Assembly (NCBI RefSeq): GCF_964355755.1
Contig: NC_092675.1
Coordinates: 5,616,312-5,680,311 of the forward strand
DNA from: Antedon mediterranea
Taxonomy: Eukaryota > Echinodermata > Crinoidea > Comatulida > Antedonidae
Direction of reading: 5' to 3'
Length of the DNA stretch: 64,000 nucleotides
Shown: piece after piece, positions 39,032 through 50,368 of the stretch
Position numbering within the stretch: position 1 is the stretch's first letter
How the letters are laid out: every line of letters starts with the position of its first letter
Notes under the pieces: model-generated
Seen by the model: the letters and a program-made list of their open reading frames with translations, nothing else
The model's database searches: none
Told to the model about the DNA's origin: nothing
Translations under genes and position numbers: made by a program

Positions 39032-42000
39032 TGAAGCGTATCTAAACAAACAATATGCTATTCATAAGTCTGCATGGCTTGTGTCTTTAATTAGTCCTCA
39101 TTCAAATCTATACTGTGATTGACGATTCAAAAGAAAAACAAATTTGTGTAACCAGACATATACGTCAGACAAATGAAAATTTGGTTAAAATATTTGATGA
39201 ATGCAATGGCTACTTTAATTTAACTGAACATGGCCTTAACCGTAGTTTTGTCAATTCTTTTCTATTTAAAATATGATTTTACTTATTTTATCAATTTAGT
39301 CCGAAATATATATTGATTCTTTCAATTATCTTTCTTTCTTCTTCTTTGAAATAGAAGAATGATCATGTAGCTATAGTGTGTTATTAATAACATACAGCAA
39401 ATAGAATAAAAGAATAATATCAATGCAAATTCAAGATGACATTCCAAAGAGTCTAGAAATATGGAGACCTTTCATTAAATTATTAACAGCAGTATTAAAA
39501 GTACACTGATTCAAGGAGTGTATGTAGGGAGTGTGAAACAATTCTTCATCTTGCTACTGTATTATTATAGAAAGTACATCAACTGAGAGTGAGAGTGTTA
39601 TGCAGGGTGTGTGTAATTTGGTGCCATAGAAACATTCTTTGTTCTGCTATGTTCAAGATGCCGCCGCCGCCGTGTTGTCGTTCTTGGCACCTAGAAAATG
39701 TCTCTTTATCTGCGTAGACTCTTAAATTTCTCTAGATCCAAGCATGAAATTTCACCTTTTGCACTCGTTATCAATACACTGAGAAAGCCGACATCAAGCC
39801 CTTAGAAATAAGTGTCAGCTACTCAAGAAGTTAAGGTAGGGGTCATCACTGAGATCTTTAAAATGAGGACATCCTAAATATAAGCCTAGATGTAACATAG
39901 TGTGTTATGTTGATGGTTGATGCCTGATTGATGAATATCATGGCACTCTACATTCACATTTATGTATCCTTGCTTTAATCAGTTAAACAGATTGAAGAAC
40001 ATTTGGAAAGTGTAAACTTTAACTTATTGAATGTAATTGACCTTATTTTTAAAAATGATAATTATAAACTAACATATTTTGTTGAAAGGTCATTAACCAA
40101 CCATATTAAATTCAGTGCCTTTATACATTTGATGGTGAACATACTTTGAATCAAACAGATTGAATTCAGAATCAATTTGAAAACAAACATATTTCTTTTA
40201 ATAATAAGAAACATATATTTGCATTTTGATTATAGAATTTTACAATAGTAATATATGTGTAAAGTCATCATAATTTCTTTTTCCATCTGAAAAAAAAATA
40301 TTTATAAACGATTACTCACACATTATGTATTAAGAAAGTTTTTGTTTTTGGAGGCCAAAATACTTTCGTTGGACAACAAATGTTGATATGATAATCTTTT
40401 TATCGTTGCATCATTAATGTCAAATGAGCGTCTTGAATGACAAGAACACTGAATATATATATTATATATTTATTCAGAAAGAAGAATGATGATTAGAGTG
40501 GAGTGAACAAAATCAACTCCACTCCTGAATAGTCTCTATCATTTGATAATGTATAGTATAGTGACTTAATTTACCTGTATTTAACCTTTAAAAAAGTTTG
40601 TCTAAAGTATAGACAAAAATATATAATATATGTATAAGAAAATAATAACCACGACAAAGTAAGTGATTTTAATTTTAAAGTAAGATCATGTTAAATTGTT
40701 ACATTAATACTAATAATAATTGTACAAATTGATAAATATTAATTAGGGACAGGTCACTAAAACCATTTATACAGATGAATATTATTTGATTAGGTTAGGG
40801 TTCGAAATATGGGACTATCCTAATTTATATTAGTTCATATTGCAGTATTCTGTGCTGAGGAGATCCTACTATTACACATGGCACACTAACATATTAATAT
40901 CTACAAGATGCTACTGTATTATGCTGCTGAGGCCTGCTAGTATGCTTCTTTCTGTACTTCATTTCACTTTTTTTTACCACCTCTTTGGGCTCATCTTCGG
41001 TTTTATTGATTTCAACACTGACTTATTAGACAATGTTGAATGATATTAGGATCACACTGATTTAACGAGGATGTTTTTAGTGTCCATTGGTATGTGGGCA
41101 CAATCACCTGGCCAAAGGTCATAAAATGCCTGATCTTAATTTTCAATACATATTAGTATTGAACTAAATTTTTAACAAAGGTCATCCAACATCTTTTCAT
41201 TTCTAGTTACTGGTGGATTCTAAAGAGCTCTAGAGGCTTTCTTTAATGTCTTTCAGCAACTCTTAAGTAAGAATTTAAGGAAGGTAACACCGAATATAGT
41301 GTCCTTGTTCACCGCTGCCTTATTCAAATTTATTTATTCATCTTTGTTTTAAAGTTACAAATTCAGGTATTGCAGACATCTCGGGAGATTTGTGTAAAAT
41401 TGAGCGAAGTCATGAACTTGGAAGGAAGTTGGATTTCTTGTTTTATTCCCTCGTTTGTTTGCCTGTAGGTTTCATTGTAGGTAGATTGTTCAGGTCAAAG
41501 GTTAATTATTAATATATATGTTCATTTTTAGTCTGTGTTATGACTCTTCTATAATGTGCTGTCATAGATTGCTGAAAGTCTGATGATGCAGTTTGTGGAA
41601 AACAATAATATTTTGAGTTTAATATCAAATAAAAATTTTGAAAACTAAAATTAAAAACTAATGACGCAGAGGAATTGATTAACTAATCTAATTTTAAAGT
41701 ATTTGTCAATACTTCGGAGAATTGGTAGTAAACAGTCAACAACGCAATACTTGTTTGTCTTCACTCTGCTAGTTGACCACACGAGATGGTACCGTAGTTC
41801 GATGTGCTGACACATATAGACACATCCAATTTCTTTGTTCTTTAGAGTCATTAAGTACTTCAAGACCAGAATATTTCGCCCACCCAAAAATTAGTTCAGT
41901 ATGTCACTTCTTGCTTCGATACCAAATGTATTTTAAGTTTTAATGCGTCTTTAATGACGTAATTAATGTATTTTTATTATTAAGATTATACTACTCTACA

Positions 42001-43470
42001 ATTATATCAAGCTCCTAGATAATCCTTGCTATCCTGTGTAACATTTTTTAGGCTGTGACTTGAGAAGTTTCCTCACTATATTTTATTATCTTACACAATT
42101 TCATTTCCTGTTTCTGTACTTGAGTATATTCATAAGTTTTATGAACTGTATTGCCACCCAATTTGGGAAAATTATATTTATATACTTGAACCTAAAACTT
42201 CTTTTGTAAAAGAATTAATCATGACTGCCTTTAAATGTGTGTAATGACAATTTTCATAAAAACATGTTCACTTAAATGTTGTAACTATAAAATTAAAGAA
42301 GAAAACCATTGTGTTCTTTGCTAGTCTTTGCTTGGTTTTATTTCTTATAGAGGAAATGAAGATATTTTTAAAGCAATATATCATTTTAGAATTGCAAACA
42401 AGCATGATGATGAAACCATATCAAATTATTTGATCAATGTAAACAAAAAATTACAATAAAGGTAGTCATCCTGAATAATAAAGAAACAGTAATCACTTGT
42501 TAGATATGATATGAAAGATATAATATTTGTTATTGTATTTTGATAATAATTGGCAGAAATGATGTAGCATTCACATGCTGCCCCAATGTTGTCATGGTCC
42601 AATTCTCACATTAATATCATTTGCAATCGTGAATGAAATTGTACTACAAAACACCCCCAGAAAGATCAAATTAATGTTGCCGTTTATTGTTTACAAACAA
42701 GAAGGTTGGATATTAATTTTTAGGCCTATATTTAATATTGATTCACCATTATCTTGTTTATGATTGGATTATCAATTAGGTTATCAGACTTAAGATAATC
42801 AATGGAGTCACACATTAGGTGAACATGTGTAATATATTACATTTTTCACATATAAAAACTACTGCTTCAGTTTCAGTTGCAAACGAATGATGTGAATTTT
42901 GTTAAGCCTTTTTAGTATAACTAAGAATTATTCGTTATTGTTTAATAATTAAACAATATTGTTGTCGTATGTGGACTTCTATGCTACTCTGTTACGACTG
43001 AGTTAAAAATGCTTTTCTAATTGCAATTCACATCTGGTGTGAATACAGCCTTAATCATGTTTTACTCAGGAACTACCGTTCCCACCAGATAAAACATGTT
43101 ATCTGCCACACCGAATTTTCACAAACAAAAAGATTTTGCACAAACAAGTTGTGTGGTTGTGTCTGAAGCCATAGGTTCTGGATACAGTTTGTTGAAGCCA
43201 AAAAAGAAGGTCAATATAACTGGTACTAATTATTACTGTCACTATACTGTAACAGTGAATGCTTTGATACACATGTGTGGATGATGTGTGCACTGATGAC
43301 CATATGTATAATTATGCTTGCACGTTTGCATATTAAGAAATAAAAATTCAAAAGTGTTTGCTCCTAGCATTTGGACATGGACAAATTAAATGAAAGGATA
43401 TTAAAATGTTTCTTTCTGTTGGTATAAAACAGCATGCTCTATGTATAATAACATGTAGTAGAACTCCTCC
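39032..43470. other. AT-rich non-coding stretch
   Basis: A short CCG run at 39661-39671 (CAAGATGCCGCCGCCGCCG) stands out from the AT-rich background and could mark a GC-rich 5' exon or an unrelated repeat; its frame stops after 19 codons. No exon recognised elsewhere. Confidence 0.45.
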
Positions 43471-43668
43471 TTTGGGACACCTATTAAAGGGACACTTTGG
43501 GACACCTATTAAAGGGACACTTTGGGACACCTATTAAAGGGACACTTTGGGACACCTATTAAAGGGACACTTTGGGACACCTATTAAAGGGACACTTTCC
43601 TGTGAAATGATAAAGGGACACTTTGGGACACCTATTAAAGGGACACTTTCCTGTGAAATGATCAAGGG
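43471..43668. repeat. 25-bp minisatellite with higher-order unit
   Basis: Tandem TTTGGGACACCTATTAAAGG plus GACAC, about six copies. In the right part a longer unit adds CCTGTGAAATGATAAAGGG and is itself repeated once. Confidence 0.92.
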
Positions 43669-45850
43669 GAAATGTTTTAATAATATGGCCAACCCCTATT
43701 CAGAGGGTGTTGCTTAATATGAGTTTTAATGTATGTTAATTACAATCAAGACTGTAGTAGGTATTTCACAGTGTTGTGAGACCTGTATTCTCTTGAAACA
43801 ATTAATATGTGCTAGATATGAAACTATTGTACAATAACCAGAGTTCAAATGAAGGTTTCAAACTGCTTGAGAATTTCTATACATTAATGTCAGGAGTGTA
43901 TCTTCCTATTCTGCTGTTTCCAATAACTGATAATTATGTAGTGTATTTATCAGGTGAATGACCGACAATCTTCTAAATCCACTGACTGAAAACATCCACT
44001 GACTGAAAACATCCACTGATGCATTGTTTATTTACAGTTTTTTAAACAAAAAATATTATAGTTTAAAAATTATTAATATTAATGTTTACGAATACAAGGC
44101 ACTTTTCAATACGCGTGCTGAAAAAAGAATTTTAATATTTCCAAAAAGAGATGTTGAAGCAAAAATAAAAACTGAAACTCAACTTCTTGGAAAAAAACAT
44201 TTAAAAAAATCAGGTAATTCTTTTCAGGGTTCCAAATATCCTAAATTCGTTAAATTTTAAGATAAGTTTATTTAAAAAACACATTTAAATGTAGTTCAAT
44301 AACATTGTGTTATTAAAAGTTTTTTGTTGGTTTTGAAATTGAACAAGACAAAAATACTACATGTTACATCATTCATAAATCAGGTCATAGATGGACTGTT
44401 AAATTTGCTATATGATTATTTAATTTCCTGTCTGTGATTGAAATAAATGATAAATAGACCAAAGTCATCCATATCTATAAAAACAATTATAACAAAAATT
44501 CATGAAATTATGATGATGATTTACTGCGTTTTTCTTTAAAATTAATAATGCAATTTATAAAATATAGAAACAACAATATCAGTTAATGGCAGAATACCTT
44601 TAGTTAAAATAATATTTTTCCACTTTGATAACATTTACTTTTTCAATTTTCTAGGCCAAATCTTCTTTCAAAAGAGTGAGCCTTGAACTAATAATTTTAA
44701 TGTCTAACTAGATTTTTTCAAGTGACAGTTATGGCGCGCCAAATCTGTATTTAGTTACGTGTCCTTCACGAACTGCAAATCACAATAATTTGAATGCTCA
44801 AAAATGATATTTACAAATTGTGTGAGCATAATAATGCATATTGAGCATATTATTGTCTTGGCTTTATATTGAGAAGTCAGATTGGCCAGATATAATACGA
44901 TTCAATTATAAATTTGGGTTTGCCAGTTTAGCATGATAACTTGGATTGCTAATATTTTGTTCAATGAATCCAAAGATTTTATAGATTATTAAACTATTTA
45001 GTTTAATTTTATTTATCTTAACTGTCAATATGTCTTACTTATGGAACACAACCTGTGCATAGCATGTTTTTCGAAAAAACCAGATCCGGAATTTAACTTA
45101 AAATATAGAAATAATATTTGCTTGAATTCATTAACAGCTGTCAATCAATGTGTTTCCATCAGAGATGCATACAAAAGTATAAATTTCAAAGAAATTATGC
45201 ATAAGGATGGTGCTTTATAAATGTTATGTATGATTTTACATTCATTTATTCGTAATGTTGATTAGATCCATGCCTTTGCACTTTTGCTGCTGCAGTGTGG
45301 TGACCATCAAGTTGTCCAAACTGTTTATAACATGGTTCCGCTGCAGGCTAGTATATTCTGTCAGCAAATCCCATCCACCCATCACTTGCTATAGATCATA
45401 GGAAACGATACCATGTGTCATTGATTTTGGTACATAGTCAAACTCTATCTTCCTCTAGGGATTTTGTATATACTCATCCACACTTATGTCAGCGTACTTC
45501 ATTTATGGACAAAATATTAATCATGGATATCCAACGAGTTGTTATGAAATCCTTATATGATATGTTAGTAGATTCTGTTTACAGATTTGTCTTTCAATTC
45601 AATTATTTCAAAGTTTCTAATAAAGTAAAAGAAATTACTTCATGACGCATCACAGAATTTTTCAGGCATGCTCACATAGTGTGCAGCCGACCATTCATGG
45701 ATGGGAAAGTTTTAAAGTTAGTTAAAATATGCATAAAAATGACATAATTTGTTATTTCGGATGCTAATAATAAACATGTATACGTAAACAACAAAGGATT
45801 TGAACCAGAACTCCAACCATTTTGTCATTCTACTGCTGGTCATTTCCAAT
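43669..45850. other. AT-rich non-coding stretch
   Basis: A short tandem (CCACTGACTGAAAACAT, two full copies and a partial, about 43979-44015) is the only structure noted. No exon recognised. Confidence 0.5.
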
Positions 45851-46150
45851 GTGGGTGAGTGGCCGAGCGGTTAAGACAGTGGAACCGTAATTACGTAGCC
45901 ATAACATCGGCAGGGGTTCGAGGCTCACTCACTCTATGGTTCTGGTGGTAGAACGAGTCTTCTCGGATAAGGACTATAAACCGTAGGTCCAGTGTACACA
46001 TCTAGCTCGTGTGCACTTTAAAGAACCTAGTACATCTTTCGAGACGAGTAGGGGGTTACCCCGGTGTATTAGTACATCACAGCCACTGATCACCAACTGG
46101 GCCCTCTGGGAGACCAGTCTTTGACTGAAGAGGTTACCCAGTATAAATAT
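45851..46150 (+). mobile_element. tRNA-derived SINE, well preserved
   Basis: The head carries internal RNA polymerase III promoter boxes: box A TGGCCGAGCGG at 45860-45870 and box B GGTTCGAGGCT at 45915-45925, with the GGCCGAGCGGTTAAG form typical of Leu/Ser tRNAs. The body contains CTCGGATAAGGACTATAAACC, GTGCACTTTAAAGAACC, TTCGAGACGAGTAGGGG and TTACCCCGGTGT, a central domain I recognise as shared by SINEs across many aquatic invertebrates; I cannot name the family safely. The tail is TATAAATATATATTT. ATTTCCAAT before and ATTTCAAT after may be an eroded target duplication. Minus-strand frames across it are shadows. Confidence 0.75.
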
Positions 46151-47657
46151 ATATTTCAATCAAAACCATTTGTATGTCATCATATAAGAAGTTTACTTCC
46201 CTCTGACAATTCTAGTCTTGTTGCACTGTCATTCTTTTCTGTACCTGTACATACATTAACCAGATACTTGAAAATAGGCTAATCATAATTAAATGCGAAC
46301 ACAATGTCAATGTATTGTCAGTGTATAGCATATAGTACGCAAATGTATGGTTAAAATCTATTGTGAACATAAACAGATACCCAGAGACCCATTCTCATTA
46401 CAATAGACACATGTTTAAAAAACGCACTTAATTAGAATTTTATGCATGCTGATTGTCAACTATAATATTGTAATTTGATTATTATTGGGAATATTCATTT
46501 GGTATAAATTATTTTTTGGTTGGGTGATAATTTTTTTTTTTTGTGAATTACTTTCATGCAGTACCATATTGCTTTTCTTTTTTCTTTATTAATGTGTACA
46601 CGCTGAAGCCTACAAATATCATCAAATGTCTATAATGTTAATTGAGTCATAAATTATTATTTTATTCACAAATTCTATCTGCAGCAAGCGAAGAGATAAC
46701 TAGAGCAGAGGCTATGTTTAATCGGTTGCTATGGTAACCTTTATTGTTAAATTGGATGACTACATTAATGGCCATGTTGTATGAATTCTGACCCATAATT
46801 TCTAAATGACATTGTGTTGTTTGTAAAAATATTCCTAATGAAAAATTTGCATCTTATAATGATAAATTGACCTTTCAAAATTGGATATAATTTTCTCATC
46901 AAAAATAGGCCTTTTATGATGGTTTTACCCTAATGCTAATAAAAAAAACAAATTCTATATTAGATATGTTATCATATCCAACAAGTTTCTGTAAGATATT
47001 ATCCCATTAATGTCTAATTTAAGTTTATTTTTTTTCTCTTTCACTTTGTCCATATCCCACCCTTTTCCCAATTCAACACACAAGCGTGTAACCTCTTAAT
47101 TTGTTATAATTTGGGTTACAATGCCTTATTTTTATTTAAAAATTGTTGATTTCCATAAGTCTGGCAGCTTTGATCGACTTCCTAAAGGTATAAAACAAAC
47201 ATATGTACAATTTGCAAACCATTTCCTTTTCTTTAATTTTGTTTCATTTTATACAAGAAAATTAATTATGTTTTCACCAGGTTTCAATTAGATTAGTCCA
47301 AAGAGTTCCATAACTGAAACAAAAAAGAACATTTTTGACACAAACAAACAAAAAATCATCAAATTCAAGACTCTATGAATATTGTTTTCCTTTGGTTTTA
47401 TTCAATGATGGTAAAACATTTATTTTAAAAGAAATACATGATTTTTTACAATAGAACCCTTCTTCCCTTTGTGACTAAACGCAAAGAAAATAAATTCCAA
47501 ATGGTTTTAATTCAATCAATGATGAAAATTACTACTTGGCCTACTAGTAAAGTAAATGATGATGTTAATAATGATGTTTATTATCTATTCTTTATCATTG
47601 TGTTTTACTCTAATCAAATTGGTTATAGTAAAACACAGTGCTAAATTGCTATGTAAA
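46151..47657. other. AT-rich spacer before the DIRS element
   Basis: No exon recognised. It ends with a 44-bp segment (47585-47628) repeated on the far side of the DIRS element. Confidence 0.5.
47585..47628. repeat. 44-bp direct repeat, left of the DIRS element
   Basis: CTATTCTTTATCATTGTG followed by TTTTACTCTAATCAAATTGG. Repeated at 51690-51733 with one substitution. It lies 29 bp outside the element, so it is not a target duplication. Confidence 0.85.
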
Positions 47658-47674
47658 TGTAGTCTATTACGTGC

Positions 47675-47832
47675 CTGCTTACCTGGATAAACCCGACAAT
47701 AGCCCTTTTCCACGAAGTGCGAAACAAATACGAAAAGAAGAATTCTACCCGAATTCACCTCATAAAGAATGGTACATTCCGCTCTAGCGCCCTCTCGTGG
47801 GACCACTCCCACGTGTTACCGTCATCATTTCT
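47675..47832. repeat. Left inverted terminal repeat of the DIRS element
   Basis: 158 bp, perfectly complementary to 51471-51628 by direct reading. It contains a small hairpin at 47796-47813 (CGTGGGA, CCAC, TCCCACG). The outermost bases 47658-47674 differ from the right end, as in other DIRS elements whose two ends are distinct outside the shared repeat. Confidence 0.95.
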
Positions 47833-47977
47833 TTTCGTACTGTCACGAAGACAAGACGAAGTTTGAGCGTTGCAACACGTCACAAACGAGGGAGAAATAC
47901 AACCTTATCTGAAGCTAGCCGAGGCTAAGTTGACCTATTGATATACTATTTATATCTATTAGTATACATTGATTATT

Positions 47978-48094
47978 GATACGTTGGAAACCGTTGCCCT
48001 GTTTGGTTAATCTAACAGGGCAAAAATACCGTTAGACTAGAGAACTAGTTGTTGGATACGTTGCAAATCGTTGCCTCGTCTACGCACGAGGCAA
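47978..48094 (+). promoter_or_regulatory. Twin stem-loops in the DIRS 5' leader
   Basis: Two stem-loops preceded by the same lead-in, GATACGTTGxAAAxCG. The first has a 10-bp stem TTGCCCTGTT / AACAGGGCAA (47994-48023) with a 10-base loop. The second has a 9-bp stem TTGCCTCGT / ACGAGGCAA (48071-48094) with a 6-base loop. Stem sequences differ yet remain perfectly paired, so structure appears to be kept. They lie between the left terminal repeat and the first start codon. A role in translation, packaging or template switching is inference. Confidence 0.6.
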
Positions 48095-48235
48095 AAATTT
48101 TTTCACATACCGGGACTGTTCACCGGCTTTGTGTAGTATTTATTAGAATCAGTCAGGCGTATCCACTGTTGCATAGTACGTTAGATACTCTGTTAGGGTG
48201 TGTTTGTGTGCTTTGTTTAGGCGTTCTTCGTCATC

Positions 48236-50368
48236 ATGCCAAAACAAGAATGCATCCAGTGCAGGGGCCCACGAGCAACACTTAAGTGGGACCGCCACAT
48301 GCGGTGCGTTAGCTGCCGCACGTGCAGCCAGTCAGATCCGTGCGAAGTTTGCGTACGCTGGACGCCTGCTAAATTCGCATCGCTTCCACGTCCCGCGGGA
48401 CGTGTTATTGAACAGAAAGCAGTTGCTATCGCACCTCAGGAGGAAGGCGCAACTGCAATGGACGTTCCGGCTGAGAACGTACCACGCGAGGAGGTGCCTG
48501 TTGTTCTCGCAGCTCCCGCGCATGAGCCAGAGGCGGGTTCCGCGCCTGTTCCCGCTGCGGATACTGAGCTATCTCCAGCGGTTATTCAAGCCATCGCGGC
48601 AGCGGTGAGGGCTGCTCCACGGGACGAGCCCGCGGTGTTCCCTCAACCACGCCCTCCATATATTCCATATATTCCGGTGCCTCCACCTCAGACGCCACTG
48701 TCGTATTCTGAGGGACCCTCAATGGAGGAGGGATACACGAGCGACCGTACTATGCTCACGATCTCCGATGAGGAGAGAGCCGCGCAGTTGCGGAGGCCCG
48801 GCGAGGAGGGGCTACAGGCGCTGGTTAATAAGATTCTTCCGGCGGTATTGGAATATCTAGGCATCGAATACGCTTTTCGCGAACCGAAGCCAACCCCATC
48901 TACAAAGCGTTTCTCGACGTTTGGGGTACGTACGCCTCTCCGTAAGGTTACAACGTGCCCAGTCGTTCCTCTCGACCCGGAGCTGGTCGACCGCGTGGAC
49001 GCTATCGCGCGCGAGACCAGTACGCGTAGACCGGCGCCGAACATTCTTTCATGCGCTTTTCCGGTACCTAGAGCTCAATTTGATAGGTACATTGTTGCGC
49101 CAGGCGTGCCTGATGCCGCCAAGGACCGGGTTCGGGAGGACCAAGGATTAGAAGCGGGAAAGACTACTTACCTTGCTCCGACGGCCGCGAAGACAGAAGA
49201 TACGCTCCTCACGATCGATAGAGCGGCCCGCGAGACACTTCGAGTAACATCCGTCTCCGGCTACTTGCTGTCGTTTTTGGCCGATCCGGACCACCCGCGG
49301 GAGTTCGATACAGAGGTCATTGCGCTGCTGCAACAGATCACGGGGCTAATTGCCGACCAGCAGGCGTTTGTATCTTTAACTTCTGCCGCCGCGCGTCGTG
49401 TCAACGTACTACAAAGTACTGATATCGCGCCAGCGCATTATCGCAGGTTCACGGCTTCTGAGTCCCTCGGGGCTAAGGACTTGTTTTTTGGTAGTTTCGC
49501 CCAAAAAGAGGACAAATGGGCGCGCGAGAGGGAGGCCCGTCGGGAAACGCGCGGGACGGCCGAGGAGGCGCGATCCCACATCAACCTCCTAGAACTCTGG
49601 GCAGTCGAAAGGACCTTGAAGGCCCTTCGACATCACGTGGCCGGTCGTCACGTCCTTATCCATTCCGACAACTCAACAGTGGTAGCATATATAAATCGTC
49701 AAGGAGGCACGAAGTCCCCGACGTTATGCTACCACCTGTGGACACTGATGTTGTGGTGCATAGACAACAACATCATGCTCTCGGCTGCCCACATTGCGGG
49801 CAGCCTCAATGTTGTTGCGGACGCTCTGTCCCGACAAACACTATGTCCTACGGAATGGCGCCTTCTACCCAGCATCGCCGCACTGATATTCGACCACTTC
49901 GGGCGGCCTCACATAGATCTGTTTGCGACGTCAGACAACACGCAGCTCCCGACCTTTTGCACACGGTTCCGGGATGCACGTGCGTGGGCGGTGGATGCCC
50001 TGTCCATACATTGGGACGGACTATGGGCGTATGCATTCCCACCAATATCACTGATTCCAAATGTTCTGACGCGCATTCAGCGCCATCCTTGCCGGGTCCT
50101 CCTGATCGCCCCGGGTTGGGCTCGACAAGCGTGGTATCCACTGCTTCTCGACCTGCTCTACGATCATCCCCTGCGTCTTCCAGATCGCGAGGATCTGCTG
50201 ACGCAGGGCCGAGCTCAGTTCCCATTGCGGAACTTACAATCCCTGCGCCTGACTGTATGGCCATTGTCAGGGATCAGCTCCGAGACTCAGGCATTCCAGA
50301 TGGCCCTGCCGCCCTCGCGGCGAAATCTCGTCGGGAATCTACTCTTACCGTCTACAACAGCCGACTAA
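48236..50368 (+). CDS. DIRS gag-RNase H-methylase fusion polyprotein (reverse transcriptase deleted)
   Basis: 710 residues, start with A at -3. Residues 6-39 hold a zinc-finger-like cluster (C6, C9, H21, C24, C27, C30, C36, C39) as in DIRS gag-like proteins, then a P/A-rich linker and a gag-like region to about residue 440. From residue 448 (HINLLELWAVERTLKAL) the sequence becomes the C-terminal part of RNase H: E453, D478 in IHSDNSTVVAY, and D529 in NVVADALSRQ are three of the four catalytic acids. The first Asp strand (usually TDAS) and the whole reverse transcriptase that should precede it are missing, and the join is in frame. Residues 560-620 (IDLFATSDNTQLPTFC, later AYAFPP) match the Dam-like methylase domain of DIRS elements, with FPP in place of the DPPY box. 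The 3' end overlaps the recombinase frame. Overlapping frames at 48198-48608 and 49516-50256 are shadows. Confidence 0.9.
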   Translation: MPKQECIQCRGPRATLKWDRHMRCVSCRTCSQSDPCEVCVRWTPAKFASLPRPAGRVIEQKAVAIAPQEEGATAMDVPAENVPREEVPVVLAAPAHEPEAGSAPVPAADTELSPAVIQAIAAAVRAAPRDEPAVFPQPRPPYIPYIPVPPPQTPLSYSEGPSMEEGYTSDRTMLTISDEERAAQLRRPGEEGLQALVNKILPAVLEYLGIEYAFREPKPTPSTKRFSTFGVRTPLRKVTTCPVVPLDPELVDRVDAIARETSTRRPAPNILSCAFPVPRAQFDRYIVAPGVPDAAKDRVREDQGLEAGKTTYLAPTAAKTEDTLLTIDRAARETLRVTSVSGYLLSFLADPDHPREFDTEVIALLQQITGLIADQQAFVSLTSAAARRVNVLQSTDIAPAHYRRFTASESLGAKDLFFGSFAQKEDKWAREREARRETRGTAEEARSHINLLELWAVERTLKALRHHVAGRHVLIHSDNSTVVAYINRQGGTKSPTLCYHLWTLMLWCIDNNIMLSAAHIAGSLNVVADALSRQTLCPTEWRLLPSIAALIFDHFGRPHIDLFATSDNTQLPTFCTRFRDARAWAVDALSIHWDGLWAYAFPPISLIPNVLTRIQRHPCRVLLIAPGWARQAWYPLLLDLLYDHPLRLPDREDLLTQGRAQFPLRNLQSLRLTVWPLSGISSETQAFQMALPPSRRNLVGNLLLPSTTAD

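Noticed and set aside
39655-39720. ATG followed by a run of CCG codons as a possible gene start
   Set aside because: The frame stops after 19 codons with no splice donor that I would trust; left as a note only.
45974-46159. Minus-strand 61-codon frame
   Set aside because: Falls entirely within the tRNA-derived SINE and has no independent coding signal.
48198-48608. Alternative 136-codon plus-strand frame overlapping the DIRS gag start
   Set aside because: Out-of-frame shadow of the 710-codon frame, R/S/L-rich with no domain.
49516-50256. The 5' half of a 321-codon frame within the DIRS element
   Set aside because: Only the part from about 50257 on matches a tyrosine recombinase. The earlier part is an antiphase reading of RNase H and the methylase-like domain.
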